Source: Nitrososphaerota archaeon (GTDB lineage: Archaea > Iainarchaeota > Iainarchaeia > Iainarchaeales > VGJJ01). From it: a DNA stretch of 9,728 nucleotides. The stretch covers positions 1-9,728 of the forward strand of contig JAGVNS010000152.1 in the NCBI GenBank assembly GCA_020053155.1. The letters are read 5' to 3'. This document shows positions 1 to 7,920 of the stretch, one piece after another (the first letter of the stretch is position 1; each line of letters starts with the position of its first letter). The notes beneath the pieces were generated by a model. It ran no database searches. It saw only the letters and a program-made list of their open reading frames with translations, and had not been told where the DNA came from. Made by a program: the position numbers and the translations under genes.

Positions 1-3000
1 ACAGCGATCCATAATGGACTTTGCACACCGGTTGTGCAGGGAATAGGACATTTTCCGTATGGACTATACTCGACCGCCAAAATGTCACTGGTTCCAAACG
101 GAGAATTCAGGGTTGTCCAGGTCCATCCATTCGCCGAAGTGGACATTTTCCCATTGTTCCCTACTGCCACCCACCGACTCTGACTTCCAGATAAGTGATT
201 GTGAACTAGATCATTGATCATTGTGGTGCCGAATCCCGATACGGGGGAGGTGGGACTCGTTCCTAACCAGATTTTACCATTCTCTCCTGCAAAAGCGATC
301 AAAGGCATGCTTCCATTGAGTCCGGTTTTGCTGTACTCTACCGCATTTATTTTGTTGGTTCCCATTTGAGTTTCGATCGCCTGCCATTGATCCAAATTAT
401 CTGTCGTAAAACCAAAACTCTTTCCATTTCCTCCGACCAAAAAGCCAAAAGTAATGGTTGGATCAGCTTCTTCAACCGAAGCATTCGTGCGCTGGTTGTC
501 GTGCATGTAGGTGGGCCAGTCTCCGTTTTCCAATAAAGAAGGATATTTCCATGCATAAATAAGGTAGTGGCGTATCAGTTGATCATCCGCCCCTTCCACG
601 ATGGTCGTGGGTGTAATGATCTCCGACGCGTTATCGTTGCCGATGTCGGTGACAAACAGGCTACCGGGTGTTCCAACCATTTCTTGGAAATAGGAAGGCG
701 TTGTTGACTCGCTCGTGAACACATTCAGGACGGACAGGGGGCCTTTCCAATTATAAGAGTCGTATGAGTTAGCCAGCACCATGCGGTTTCCGGATTGTGT
801 GACGGTTATTGGACTTGTTTCTCTGAACTCGGTGGCAGGGGATGGAACACCGGGGGGAGTTATTTTTGACACCTTAGGCCATCCGGGAACAATAGTTCCA
901 TCCGCTTTGTATGCAATCAATTCGTCACCATAAGCGCTGTTCGCAATGATTTCGGGCATTTTGTCGCCGTCCACATCCGAAAAAACAAGAGGAATCGTTC
1001 CAACTCCCACCTGACTAATAGGCCACCCCGCAATAACATTTCCTTCCGCCGAAAAAGTGTTTACCTGTACTTGATATCCCTCATTGGGGTCATATATTAG
1101 AGAGAATACCCCGACCGCTTTCTCATTTTCAAGAGCTCCTGCCGCTATCCTGCGTGGAATACTAAAGTTGCTCTCCACCCATTCAATCTTCTTTGGCCAA
1201 CCCGGCAAGGATGAACCATCCGTGTTGAATAGTCCCACATACCCGTAAAGTTCATAAGGATCTGGAGAAAAATACCCTGTAGGCAATATTCCTATCTCGG
1301 GTTCGGGATCTCCATCCATGTTGCTCACAAAAATAGGCGTTTCGGAATCAAACGAGAGAACCAATCCCTTCTCCCCGGGAAAAGTAGGAGTTATGGTTTG
1401 ACTGAAAACATATTTTCCATTCACCCCTTTTTTGGCAATCCCAATAATGGATTTCCATGCTTCCTCTTTCAAGTCGTATGCCCCCGATGCAATTATTTCT
1501 TTAATTCCGTCGTTGTCAAGATCTGAAAAAATAGGCGCCCCCGCGACGTCAAAGCCGGTTGAAAATGGGGTGGTGTGGTGGGTAAATAGTGGAAATCCTT
1601 CCGCGAGGGTTCCATCTTCGCGATATGCGAAGAGACCATATTGCGTAGAATATGTATATGTGCTCTCGTCCCATGAGAGGTAAATGGTGTTGACAACCAA
1701 TTCCTTAATGCCATCCCCATCCACATCCCCAAGCGTTGGACTCCTTCCGACAACAAATAATGTATACAGGGAACTACCCTCCGCCACGAATTTTGGAATC
1801 TCCTGAGGCCATCCCTCATACAAATTTCCTTTGTTATTTATCACAATTATTTTTGCTTCTTCTTGTCCCTCCATCCCCAATGGGACGTTATGGTAGATCA
1901 GTGCAATATGGGGCCCATCATCCAAGGAAGGCCACTCGGTCACAATCAATGACGTGTCTTGCAAAGTGCCTGCTGAGCTTGGTGTGTAAAAATAAGGAAA
2001 TCCAGGCGCCAAAGCGTCGTTGTAGGTGTACAAAAAGTCTTCACTGATAGTTCCACCATCGGAAAGAAATTTGGTCACTCGAATGGTAATTTTTCCTTTT
2101 CCCACTAATGGAGCTGATGGCGCCCACGTCGCCAATAACTCATTTTTCTTGGGCAGGGTATTATTGCCATAGCTGAATCCTTCATCTGTAAAAAAGTTGT
2201 TCTTGTCCAACGAGTACTCAAAAATATAATGCGTAAAATTCCCATTAATAGTACCAATGAATGGGATGACGCTATCACCGGGGTTCAATCCTTCAAATGT
2301 GGATGGGCTTTGAATGAACAGGTTTTCCACAGAGACTGGTTTTTGAATATGGCGAGTCACATCGCCAGATGAGTCAATGGTTTGAACATGAATAGTATAT
2401 GTCCCGTCTTCAATTTCCCCAGTCTTAACATCTGTAATGGTTTCTCCTACAAGTGGCAATGGTATTGTTTGCTCCTCTCCTACAAGATCGACGTCCCAGT
2501 AATACCATTTGCTCAGAAAGACCTTTACCGTTTTAGAATTATCTCCTCCAGCGCTTCCGGTGATGGCAATATCGCCCGAAATGGTCCCCATGAGATTGGA
2601 TTCATTAACCCAAACCCACTCATTGGGACTCTTTTCGGTCAGGTCAATGGCATTATAGGTATTGGCCAATCCGTTCCCAAAAAATTCCTTATGAAGAGGA
2701 ATTAGATCTGGACCCGTAAAGCTATTGGTAATCTTTTTTGTTCCACTCGAGAGAATGCTATACAGGATGAGTGGTTCATTTCCGACAGGAGATTGCATTT
2801 TACTTATTACCATCCCCGCCACCCCGGCCACGACGGGAGAGGCCATGGACGTTCCACTCAAATAAGTGTAGGGTTTTCCCGGCTCAATCTCCCCATACCC
2901 CCACTCTTCCAAGTAGTACCCGTTGGTGGGCACCGTTGAAAGAATATAGTCACCCGGGGCGGCGATATCCGTTTGCGGACCAAAATTGGAGAAACTGGCC

Positions 3001-4472
3001 TTGTCATTTGAACTTGAATTGATGGTAGCGGCCACCGAGATAACATTTTGATATCCTGCAGGATAAAACAAGGAATCGGTCGAAGAATTGCCCGCTGCAG
3101 CCACCAACACAACGCCTTTCTCAAACGCATACTCTAACGCTACCTTCAGTGCAAAATCATCGTATGGCCCCCCAAAGCTCATGTTGATGACGTCCGCTCC
3201 ATTATCCGCAGCATACACAATGGCATCCACGATGTCCGCGTATTCCAAATACCCCGGCGCATACCCTGCCTTCAATGCCATGATTTGACAGTTGGGGCAA
3301 ACGCCCACGACTCCTTTTTCATTGTTGAGTTTTGCCGCCACAATTCCTGCCACGTGTGTTCCGTGACCAAAATAATCACTTGGATCATTGTCCTCATTCA
3401 CATAATCTTCCTGTGGAATAGATGACCAGGGATAGGTATCCACAAAATCCCACCCAATGACATCGTCAATGTACCCATTCCCCTCATCATCAACCCCATT
3501 CCCGGGAATTTCGCCCTTGTTTTTCCAGATGCTTTCGTTCAAATCCTCGTGCAACCAGTCAACCCCCGTGTCAATGACGGCAACCACCGCCCCATTTCCA
3601 AGGGTCTTTTTCCATGCGGGAAGGGAATCTATTTTTTCGTGCATCCATTGCAAATTGAAATACGGATCGTTGGGCGTCCCATTGAAAACGAGGGGAACTT
3701 TTTTCGTGGAACCAGTTTGGATTCCCCCCGCGCTTTGGGAGGTGCGTGCCAAATAATTGGGGGAAACGTTCACTATCCCTTTGGTTTCCCTCAGGAGTTG
3801 TAATGCAATGTCTTTGGGTATTCCAGAATTGAGACGTATTTCCACCAACCGGCTTAACCTTCCACTGGTTTGGCTTCGTGCCAACCTTCGGGCGGCATAC
3901 CCTCCCATTCTTTTCAATTCACTATCCACTCCTGGATGAGTCGCAATGCGTGCATTTTCCACCCTCACCGTTTTGTCCAATTCTAAAATATAGCTTCCGG
4001 GTACATAGTCCGTGGCGGAAACCCATTCTCCTTTATCGTCTTTTTTGAGAACCGGCACCGTACCTGAAATGACGAGGGACTTGTCGAATGGTTCCGAAAA
4101 AAGGGCTGATTCACTCTTTTCGGGTTTGGGAGCCGACAACACTTTCAATGGTTTTTGCGTAGTATCCACGAGTGATTTTTCCTCAAATGATTGGAAGGAA
4201 ATCACTTGCACGGGTTCTACACTAATTGGCAATTCAACACCCTCTTCTATGGTCAATGAGCTGCCGCTTTCTTCATTAAGGGGTTGAGCACTTGCTTGAA
4301 TTCCCAATCCCTCCAAACTTTCCAATCCATCCGATACTACCACGTTCTTTTCCGTCAGTCGTACGGAACCCCCCACCACCTGCCCAACATTTGTAACAGT
4401 AACGAGCGCAAACGCCATTCCAAAAACGGCAACCAGCAGGACAAACACTCGAAGCTTCATACTGGGGTCCAT
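1..4472 (-). CDS. Giant secreted subtilisin-like (S8) serine protease with FG-GAP and BNR-like repeats, 3' truncated by window edge
   Basis: Secreted endopeptidase, probably acting outside the cell. The 1490 codons present read without a stop to the window edge. Order of domains: leader with a hydrophobic segment (about residues 7-28); linker; I9-like prodomain (about 155-240); S8 catalytic domain (about 275-610) with Asp301 in VAVIDTGVD, His370 in HGTHVAG, oxyanion Asn462 in AAAGNSS and Ser542 in SGTSMASP, so it should be active; beta-sandwich segment (about 620-820); five FG-GAP/VCBS-type calcium loops such as GDVDGDGIKELVV, most following GWP or GFP turns (about 820-1310); then a second propeller-like region with VGGNGK and VAVGNNGK turns resembling BNR/Asp-box repeats (from about 1335). 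A CPNC pair (Cys392/Cys395) lies in the catalytic domain. ATG 4472 is chosen over ATG 4484 and ATG 4460 because it lies 27 nt from the TATA centre and is kept in the metalloprotease at 6035-7888. The C-terminus and any anchor are not visible. Confidence 0.93.
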   Translation of the reverse strand, partial: MDPSMKLRVFVLLVAVFGMAFALVTVTNVGQVVGGSVRLTEKNVVVSDGLESLEGLGIQASAQPLNEESGSSLTIEEGVELPISVEPVQVISFQSFEEKSLVDTTQKPLKVLSAPKPEKSESALFSEPFDKSLVISGTVPVLKKDDKGEWVSATDYVPGSYILELDKTVRVENARIATHPGVDSELKRMGGYAARRLARSQTSGRLSRLVEIRLNSGIPKDIALQLLRETKGIVNVSPNYLARTSQSAGGIQTGSTKKVPLVFNGTPNDPYFNLQWMHEKIDSLPAWKKTLGNGAVVAVIDTGVDWLHEDLNESIWKNKGEIPGNGVDDEGNGYIDDVIGWDFVDTYPWSSIPQEDYVNEDNDPSDYFGHGTHVAGIVAAKLNNEKGVVGVCPNCQIMALKAGYAPGYLEYADIVDAIVYAADNGADVINMSFGGPYDDFALKVALEYAFEKGVVLVAAAGNSSTDSLFYPAGYQNVISVAATINSSSNDKASFSNFGPQTDIAAPGDYILSTVPTNGYYLEEWGYGEIEPGKPYTYLSGTSMASPVVAGVAGMVISKMQSPVGNEPLILYSILSSGTKKITNSFTGPDLIPLHKEFFGNGLANTYNAIDLTEKSPNEWVWVNESNLMGTISGDIAITGSAGGDNSKTVKVFLSKWYYWDVDLVGEEQTIPLPLVGETITDVKTGEIEDGTYTIHVQTIDSSGDVTRHIQKPVSVENLFIQSPSTFEGLNPGDSVIPFIGTINGNFTHYIFEYSLDKNNFFTDEGFSYGNNTLPKKNELLATWAPSAPLVGKGKITIRVTKFLSDGGTISEDFLYTYNDALAPGFPYFYTPSSAGTLQDTSLIVTEWPSLDDGPHIALIYHNVPLGMEGQEEAKIIVINNKGNLYEGWPQEIPKFVAEGSSLYTLFVVGRSPTLGDVDGDGIKELVVNTIYLSWDESTYTYSTQYGLFAYREDGTLAEGFPLFTHHTTPFSTGFDVAGAPIFSDLDNDGIKEIIASGAYDLKEEAWKSIIGIAKKGVNGKYVFSQTITPTFPGEKGLVLSFDSETPIFVSNMDGDPEPEIGILPTGYFSPDPYELYGYVGLFNTDGSSLPGWPKKIEWVESNFSIPRRIAAGALENEKAVGVFSLIYDPNEGYQVQVNTFSAEGNVIAGWPISQVGVGTIPLVFSDVDGDKMPEIIANSAYGDELIAYKADGTIVPGWPKVSKITPPGVPSPATEFRETSPITVTQSGNRMVLANSYDSYNWKGPLSVLNVFTSESTTPSYFQEMVGTPGSLFVTDIGNDNASEIITPTTIVEGADDQLIRHYLIYAWKYPSLLENGDWPTYMHDNQRTNASVEEADPTITFGFLVGGNGKSFGFTTDNLDQWQAIETQMGTNKINAVEYSKTGLNGSMPLIAFAGENGKIWLGTSPTSPVSGFGTTMINDLVHNHLSGSQSRWVAVGNNGKMSTSANGWTWTTLNSPFGTSDILAVEYSPYGKCPIPCTTGVQSPLWIA
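4368..4472 (-). repeat. Leader-encoding repeat, copy 1 (S8 protease)
   Basis: First copy of a 105-base segment encoding a 35-residue N-terminal leader that begins MDPSMK and ends NVGQVVGG. It differs from copy 2 (7784-7888) at about 20 bases and 6 residues by hand count. It includes an uninterrupted identical run of about 25 nt at 4401-4425. The similarity extends a few bases upstream of the ATG and stops right after the GG codons. Confidence 0.85.
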
Positions 4473-4492
4473 GAAAAGAACCATTCTTCCGA

Positions 4493-4505
4493 CCTTTAAA
4501 TATTC
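4493..4505 (-). promoter_or_regulatory. TATA box of the S8 protease gene
   Basis: On the minus strand the element reads TATTTAAAGG and is centred near 4499.5, about 27 nt upstream of ATG 4472. This matches the archaeal TATA-to-start distance for a leaderless transcript. It touches the stop codon of the threonine synthase relic. ATG 4484 would be only about 15 nt from the element, too close to be the start on a transcript from this promoter. Confidence 0.6.
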
Positions 4506-4560
4506 ACTCTTTCAACCCATGTCCATAGAGCAATGCAATCGTGGTTCCGTCCTTACTCGG
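4504..4560 (-). pseudogene. Relic of a threonine synthase C-terminus
   Basis: In the spacer between the ATPase and the S8 protease the minus strand encodes GTTIALLYGHGLKE followed by TGA. The intact threonine synthase (8506-9468) ends GTTIVLLCGHGLKE followed by TAG. Twelve of these 14 residues match. My hand alignment of 4506-4548 with 8508-8550 gives 32 identities in 43 bases, including an exact 13-mer next to the stop codon. Nothing upstream of about 4560 resembles threonine synthase: the frame stays open back to the ATPase stop but reads as unrelated residues. I take this as the surviving tail of a second or former thrC copy. Many of the differences fall at third codon positions, suggesting it was functional for a while after separating. 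Too short to encode an enzyme. Confidence 0.7.
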
Positions 4561-4616
4561 ACAAATTAGGGTTTTTGACTCCCTGGGATTTTTTTTATCA
4601 CGTGCCTCGATTCCCC

Positions 4617-5792
4617 TCACGGATTGATTTGTTCGACTAATTCATGGATGGGAATGAATGTAACCTGACAATTATCGACTTTTATTCTGGATTTCTTTCC
4701 TTTGTAATAGACGATAAACGCTTTTTGGGGCTGGTACGTTTGAATGAAGGAACGCAGGCTCCGGCTGACCGTTTCCGATTCCCCATTCAGTTTGACTTCA
4801 ATGGGAATAACCTGCTTATTGTCCAGCTCCACCACAAAATCCACTTCCGCTTTTGTCTTCGTCCGCCAATATTTGGGAGTGAAACCATTTTTGACCAATT
4901 CCGTCCACACGTAATTTTCGAATAGTTTACCGTCCAAGCGGGTATCAAATTGTTTGGCAATGGCATTGCGCAAGCCCGTGTCTACAAAGTATAGTTTAGG
5001 CTGTTTCGTTATCTCTTTTGTTTTATTGGTGAAGAAAGGCGGTATGCGTGCCACTAAATAACTTTTTTCCATGGCATCAAAATATTTCTTGACCGTTTGA
5101 AACGTGAGTTGCAATTGATTGGAAAGGACATCATACGAGAGAATGTTTCCAATACTCTGGGCCAAAATGGAAGAAAATTCCTCCAGTTTTCGAATGTCCT
5201 CAATGGAGAAGGTTTGCGCAATGTCCTTCAGGATGAGCGTATCATGAATATCCTTCAAAATAGTCTTTTTTGTTTCAATATCGGGAATGGTTACGACTTT
5301 AGGATAGCCCCCGTATGTAGCATGCTCCCATATCATGCGCTGCATCGTTATATCCGTCATCTCTTTCTGGTTTTTAGCCAACAAAAATTCCCGAAGTGAA
5401 AATGGGTACATCTTCAAAATGGAAACACGCCCAACCAAATAAGACAAAATTTTCTTACCTAGAATAATTTCAGAAGAGGAGGTAATCCATAGTTTATGAT
5501 TCGTATCGGCCAAATACTTCAACTTTGGTCCGGCTTCTTTGGCATACTGAACTTCATCCAATACGGTAATGGGATGTCCTTCAATGTACTGCTGTTCAAA
5601 CTTCTTCACATCCTCCTCAAACAACCCTCGAACATCCGGGTCGTCAAATAAAACGTAAAACCCATTAACCTGTTTGGCTTGCTCTTTCAAAAAGGTCGTT
5701 TTTCCCGATTGTCGTGCCCCAACGACCGCAATAATAGGGTATACCTTTTCAAGCTTAGAAAAACGTCCGGCGAGCGAGCGGGGAACAAACAC
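4617..5792 (-). CDS. AAA_14/DUF4143 family ATPase
   Basis: Predicted cytoplasmic P-loop ATPase of 391 aa, the usual size for this family. The N-terminal AAA_14-type module has Walker A GARQSGKT (25-32), Walker B ITVLDEVQ (75-82, with Asp79-Glu80) and a sensor-like ITSSSE (103-108). It is followed by the family's typical LVGRVSILKMYPFSLREFL stretch. The C-terminal DUF4143 module has a PD-(D/E)XK nuclease-like signature: WRTKTKAEVDF with Asp318, then PIEVK with Glu332 and Lys334. Biological roles in this family are mostly unknown; members are often multicopy and patchily distributed in archaea and bacteria. The start is GTG 5792: an in-frame TAA lies 24 nt upstream with no better start between, and the TATA centre is 25 nt away. 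No T-run follows the gene on its own strand. It sits where the body of the thrC relic would be expected. Confidence 0.93.
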   Translation of the reverse strand: MFVPRSLAGRFSKLEKVYPIIAVVGARQSGKTTFLKEQAKQVNGFYVLFDDPDVRGLFEEDVKKFEQQYIEGHPITVLDEVQYAKEAGPKLKYLADTNHKLWITSSSEIILGKKILSYLVGRVSILKMYPFSLREFLLAKNQKEMTDITMQRMIWEHATYGGYPKVVTIPDIETKKTILKDIHDTLILKDIAQTFSIEDIRKLEEFSSILAQSIGNILSYDVLSNQLQLTFQTVKKYFDAMEKSYLVARIPPFFTNKTKEITKQPKLYFVDTGLRNAIAKQFDTRLDGKLFENYVWTELVKNGFTPKYWRTKTKAEVDFVVELDNKQVIPIEVKLNGESETVSRSLRSFIQTYQPQKAFIVYYKGKKSRIKVDNCQVTFIPIHELVEQINP

Positions 5793-5811
5793 ACTACTAT
5801 TCCACTCACTC

Positions 5812-5823
5812 GTTTATATAAAC
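5812..5823 (-). promoter_or_regulatory. Palindromic TATA box of the ATPase gene
   Basis: GTTTATATAAAC is a perfect 12-bp palindrome centred at 5817.5, about 25 nt upstream of the GTG start. It is the strongest TATA match in the window. Being symmetric, it gives no direction by itself; the gene position sets it. Confidence 0.7.
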
Positions 5824-5825
5824 CT

Positions 5826-5905
5826 TACTAAAGTTAAAGCACGGCATAGTAAAAGTAAGACTAAAAGGAGCATAAAGTCCACTAAAGGAAAAGGGAGTGG
5901 GTATT
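5826..5905 (-). terminator. T-rich tract, possible terminator zone of the metalloprotease gene
   Basis: On the minus strand this stretch is pyrimidine-rich with several TTTT runs separated by a few bases; on the plus strand it shows as ACTAAAG/ACTAAAAG repeats at 5827, 5860 and 5881. Archaeal RNA polymerase stops at T-rich stretches, so this could end the metalloprotease mRNA ahead of the ATPase promoter. No run exceeds four T, so the call is weak. Confidence 0.3.
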
Positions 5906-5936
5906 CAGAATGCAATCCGCGTCTTCTTTAAAACCC

Positions 5937-5979
5937 GTATCACTTTTCGCTCGAAGTGATGCTATTTTGGTATCACTTT
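5937..5979. repeat. Hairpin plus 10-bp direct repeat in intergenic spacer
   Basis: The 10-mer GTATCACTTT occurs at 5937-5946 and again at 5970-5979. The first copy also starts an inverted repeat, ATCACTT (5939-5945) against AAGTGAT (5954-5960), with an 8-nt loop; one G:U and one G:C pair can extend the stem outward. It lies about 75-100 nt past the metalloprotease stop and about 120-145 nt upstream of the ATPase promoter. It could be an RNA structure in the metalloprotease 3' UTR or a DNA-binding site. Confidence 0.4.
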
Positions 5980-6034
5980 GGAAAGGTTTTATTCCAGCGG
6001 TCCTTTCTCTGGAGATTTTCAAACTGGCCAGAAT

Positions 6035-7888
6035 TCACATGCCAAAGGATGGAACGCCAAGGGGACAGCCAATCGCAGAGACAGTAGAACTTCCACCGCT
6101 GACAGGAGAATCATCACACTCGATAGGGGTGTAATCAATCAGCACCTGTGCTTTTCGATCCCCAGTGATTGGGTTAGTTGTGACGATGGAGACGAGCGAA
6201 ATAGTCGATACAACAAAATTCTGCAATTCTGCAAATTCCAAAGCACCCCCTATGGGAATGGAATATTGGTAGATTGTTTTTCCGGAGGAACAGGTAATCG
6301 GGTCTATAACATTTGAAAGGGCCACTTCCCCAAAAGTTTTAACCACAATTTTTCCAAATTTGGATCCTTCCTCCGGGTTTGCTCCATATACAATGAGACC
6401 TTCAAGTTGGTTAGCGGCGCATCCATCCGAACTAATGAGTAGGGATTCGGGATACTTGGGGGAACGAAACTCGAGAGCGATGTCCAATCCCAGCGGGTTT
6501 TTGATTAATAATTCCCGTGGACAACTATCCGTTGAGGGAGAGGGTTCGTTGTTGATGGAACACAATTCATACACCCCGCTCTGGGTAATTTCCTTTACCG
6601 AGTTTACGCTGCGTAGTCCTGCCCGAAAAACGGCGGTATGTTGATTGAATAACCCATTCCCTAATCCCATGACATCGAAATGGTTCCCGTACTCCTTGCT
6701 ATAACATTTATTATTTTCGGGCGTGATGACACAACTTGGGAAATGAAGTCCGTTAGAATGAGGAATGAGTCCGATGTAATAAGAATAATCAAAGTCCGGG
6801 GCCCAATAGGTCAAGATGTGCCCAATTTCGTGCTGAAAAATGGATTGTTGATGAGGGGTGGGAAGTCCAGTACTGTTACTAAAAATATTGACCAACCTGA
6901 TTCCAGCAATGGGCTCGTTCGTTTGAAAAAAAGCGGGCTTTTGTGTGATAAAATCATAGTTTATCCCCGCCCACCCAATCTCCCAATCATCGGTTGTAAT
7001 CATGACCATTGCAAAATCATACTTCGAATAGTCAACGGTTGAATCAGACTCAAAAATAATTAGATCGAAATCAGGGGTGAAGTGGGGAAATGGTCCGCTG
7101 GCATCATAAGCAGCCGTACTTACCTGCACGGCTTGGACATCAAAATTGATGATGAGTCCTCCTTCTGAATTTTTCAAATAGTATTCCCTATTTGCATTTC
7201 CGAGCGCGGTTACAAACGATAAGTAGTTAGGGTCAAGTGGCGTGGTTGCATTGTAGGGGACTAACACAATCATCTTGCGCACAGCATGATTGTAAGGCAC
7301 CCCTTGGGTTAAGGTTTCTTTTCCTTCCGCATTGGAGTAAATGGTTGGACTGACAGATGAAACCCCGAGGTATCCTTTTCCATTCAGGATATAGGCGGGG
7401 GGTCGTGAAACACCCTTGAGGTTTTCAACCGCTCCAAAAAGTTGGAGGGGAATGGAATTAGATTGTGATCCATTGGGGCCACTTTTTAATGTAAGGAAAA
7501 ATTCATTCAAAGGCACATCTTGATCCGATATCCCGTGTTTGTGGAGGGAGGCAATATCATATTCTTCCCAATTCACTTTTTCAGGAAAATAGGGCAGGTA
7601 TTCCTCAGGAAAAAGGATGCCGGCTTGATGGAATAATTGAACAGCATCAAATTGTTCTCTTACATCGGTAATTGATTCCACATCTCTCTGATAGAGTTCT
7701 AAATAATTAATTTTTTCTGAAGCGGTGCGTGCTTCCCGAGCCAAATCCAAGTTCGTTTTCTCTTGAGGCGCAAACCTAGCGTTTCCACCCACCACTTGTC
7801 CCACATTCGTGACGGAAACGAGCGCAAACGCCATTCCAAAAGTGAAAATAAGCAGGACAAATACTCTAATCTTCATACTAGAGTCCAT
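6035..7888 (-). CDS. Secreted gametolysin/metzincin-like zinc metalloprotease
   Basis: Predicted secreted zinc endopeptidase of 617 aa. The leader (1-35) matches that of the S8 protease: MDSSMK, a hydrophobic core, possible signal peptidase cleavage after AFA, then NVGQVVGG. A long N-terminal region (about 40-300) may serve as prodomain or structural scaffold. The zinc site is QHEIGH, with His353, catalytic Glu354 and His357. The segment YGNHFDVMG (400-408) looks like the Met-turn of M11/gametolysin-type metzincins, with Met407. A canonical HEXXHXXGXXH is absent: the next histidines are His377 and His382 (PHSNGLH), leaving a roughly 19-residue insertion before the likely third ligand. After the catalytic part, ALEFRSPKYPESLL and GLIVYGANP resemble the conserved C-terminal module of this family. 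The reading frame continues upstream to a TTG at 7972, but that extension crosses the TATA box, so ATG 7888 is preferred. Protease class is fairly secure, family less so. Confidence 0.82.
   Translation of the reverse strand: MDSSMKIRVFVLLIFTFGMAFALVSVTNVGQVVGGNARFAPQEKTNLDLAREARTASEKINYLELYQRDVESITDVREQFDAVQLFHQAGILFPEEYLPYFPEKVNWEEYDIASLHKHGISDQDVPLNEFFLTLKSGPNGSQSNSIPLQLFGAVENLKGVSRPPAYILNGKGYLGVSSVSPTIYSNAEGKETLTQGVPYNHAVRKMIVLVPYNATTPLDPNYLSFVTALGNANREYYLKNSEGGLIINFDVQAVQVSTAAYDASGPFPHFTPDFDLIIFESDSTVDYSKYDFAMVMITTDDWEIGWAGINYDFITQKPAFFQTNEPIAGIRLVNIFSNSTGLPTPHQQSIFQHEIGHILTYWAPDFDYSYYIGLIPHSNGLHFPSCVITPENNKCYSKEYGNHFDVMGLGNGLFNQHTAVFRAGLRSVNSVKEITQSGVYELCSINNEPSPSTDSCPRELLIKNPLGLDIALEFRSPKYPESLLISSDGCAANQLEGLIVYGANPEEGSKFGKIVVKTFGEVALSNVIDPITCSSGKTIYQYSIPIGGALEFAELQNFVVSTISLVSIVTTNPITGDRKAQVLIDYTPIECDDSPVSGGSSTVSAIGCPLGVPSFGM
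7784..7888 (-). repeat. Leader-encoding repeat, copy 2 (metalloprotease)
   Basis: Second copy of the 35-codon leader. It matches copy 1 (4368-4472) at about 85 of 105 bases and 29 of 35 residues. The longest identical run is about 25 nt at 7817-7841. Similarity ends sharply after the GG codons, where the proteins become unrelated. Confidence 0.85.
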
Positions 7889-7907
7889 GAAAAAGGGTAG
7901 TATTCGC

Positions 7908-7920
7908 CGGTATATAAGGG
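7908..7920 (-). promoter_or_regulatory. TATA box of the metalloprotease gene
   Basis: The minus strand reads CCTTATATACC, with its core at 7911-7917 and centre about 26 nt upstream of ATG 7888. This fits a leaderless start at the MDSSMK methionine and excludes the TTG at 7972. It gives the metalloprotease a promoter separate from the upstream lipoprotein gene, whose stop is 105 nt away. Confidence 0.65.

Noticed and set aside
1432..4287. Many plus-strand open frames of 60-110 codons across the S8 protease
   Set aside because: All are antisense shadows of a continuous minus-strand coding region with clear catalytic and repeat motifs.
4590..4597. Eight-T run on the plus strand as a terminator
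   Set aside because: No plus-strand gene ends here. On the minus strand, where the ATPase is transcribed, it is an A-run and would not terminate transcription.
4504..4622. Small minus-strand gene starting at a GTG overlapping the ATPase stop and ending GHGLKE
   Set aside because: The frame is open, but only the last 15 or so residues resemble a known protein (threonine synthase C-terminus). A gene relic explains this better than a new 38-codon gene.
5910..6134. Plus-strand 74-codon open frame in the spacer and over the metalloprotease 3' end
   Set aside because: No TATA-like element at the right distance, no recognisable protein, and the last third overlaps antisense to a well-supported gene.
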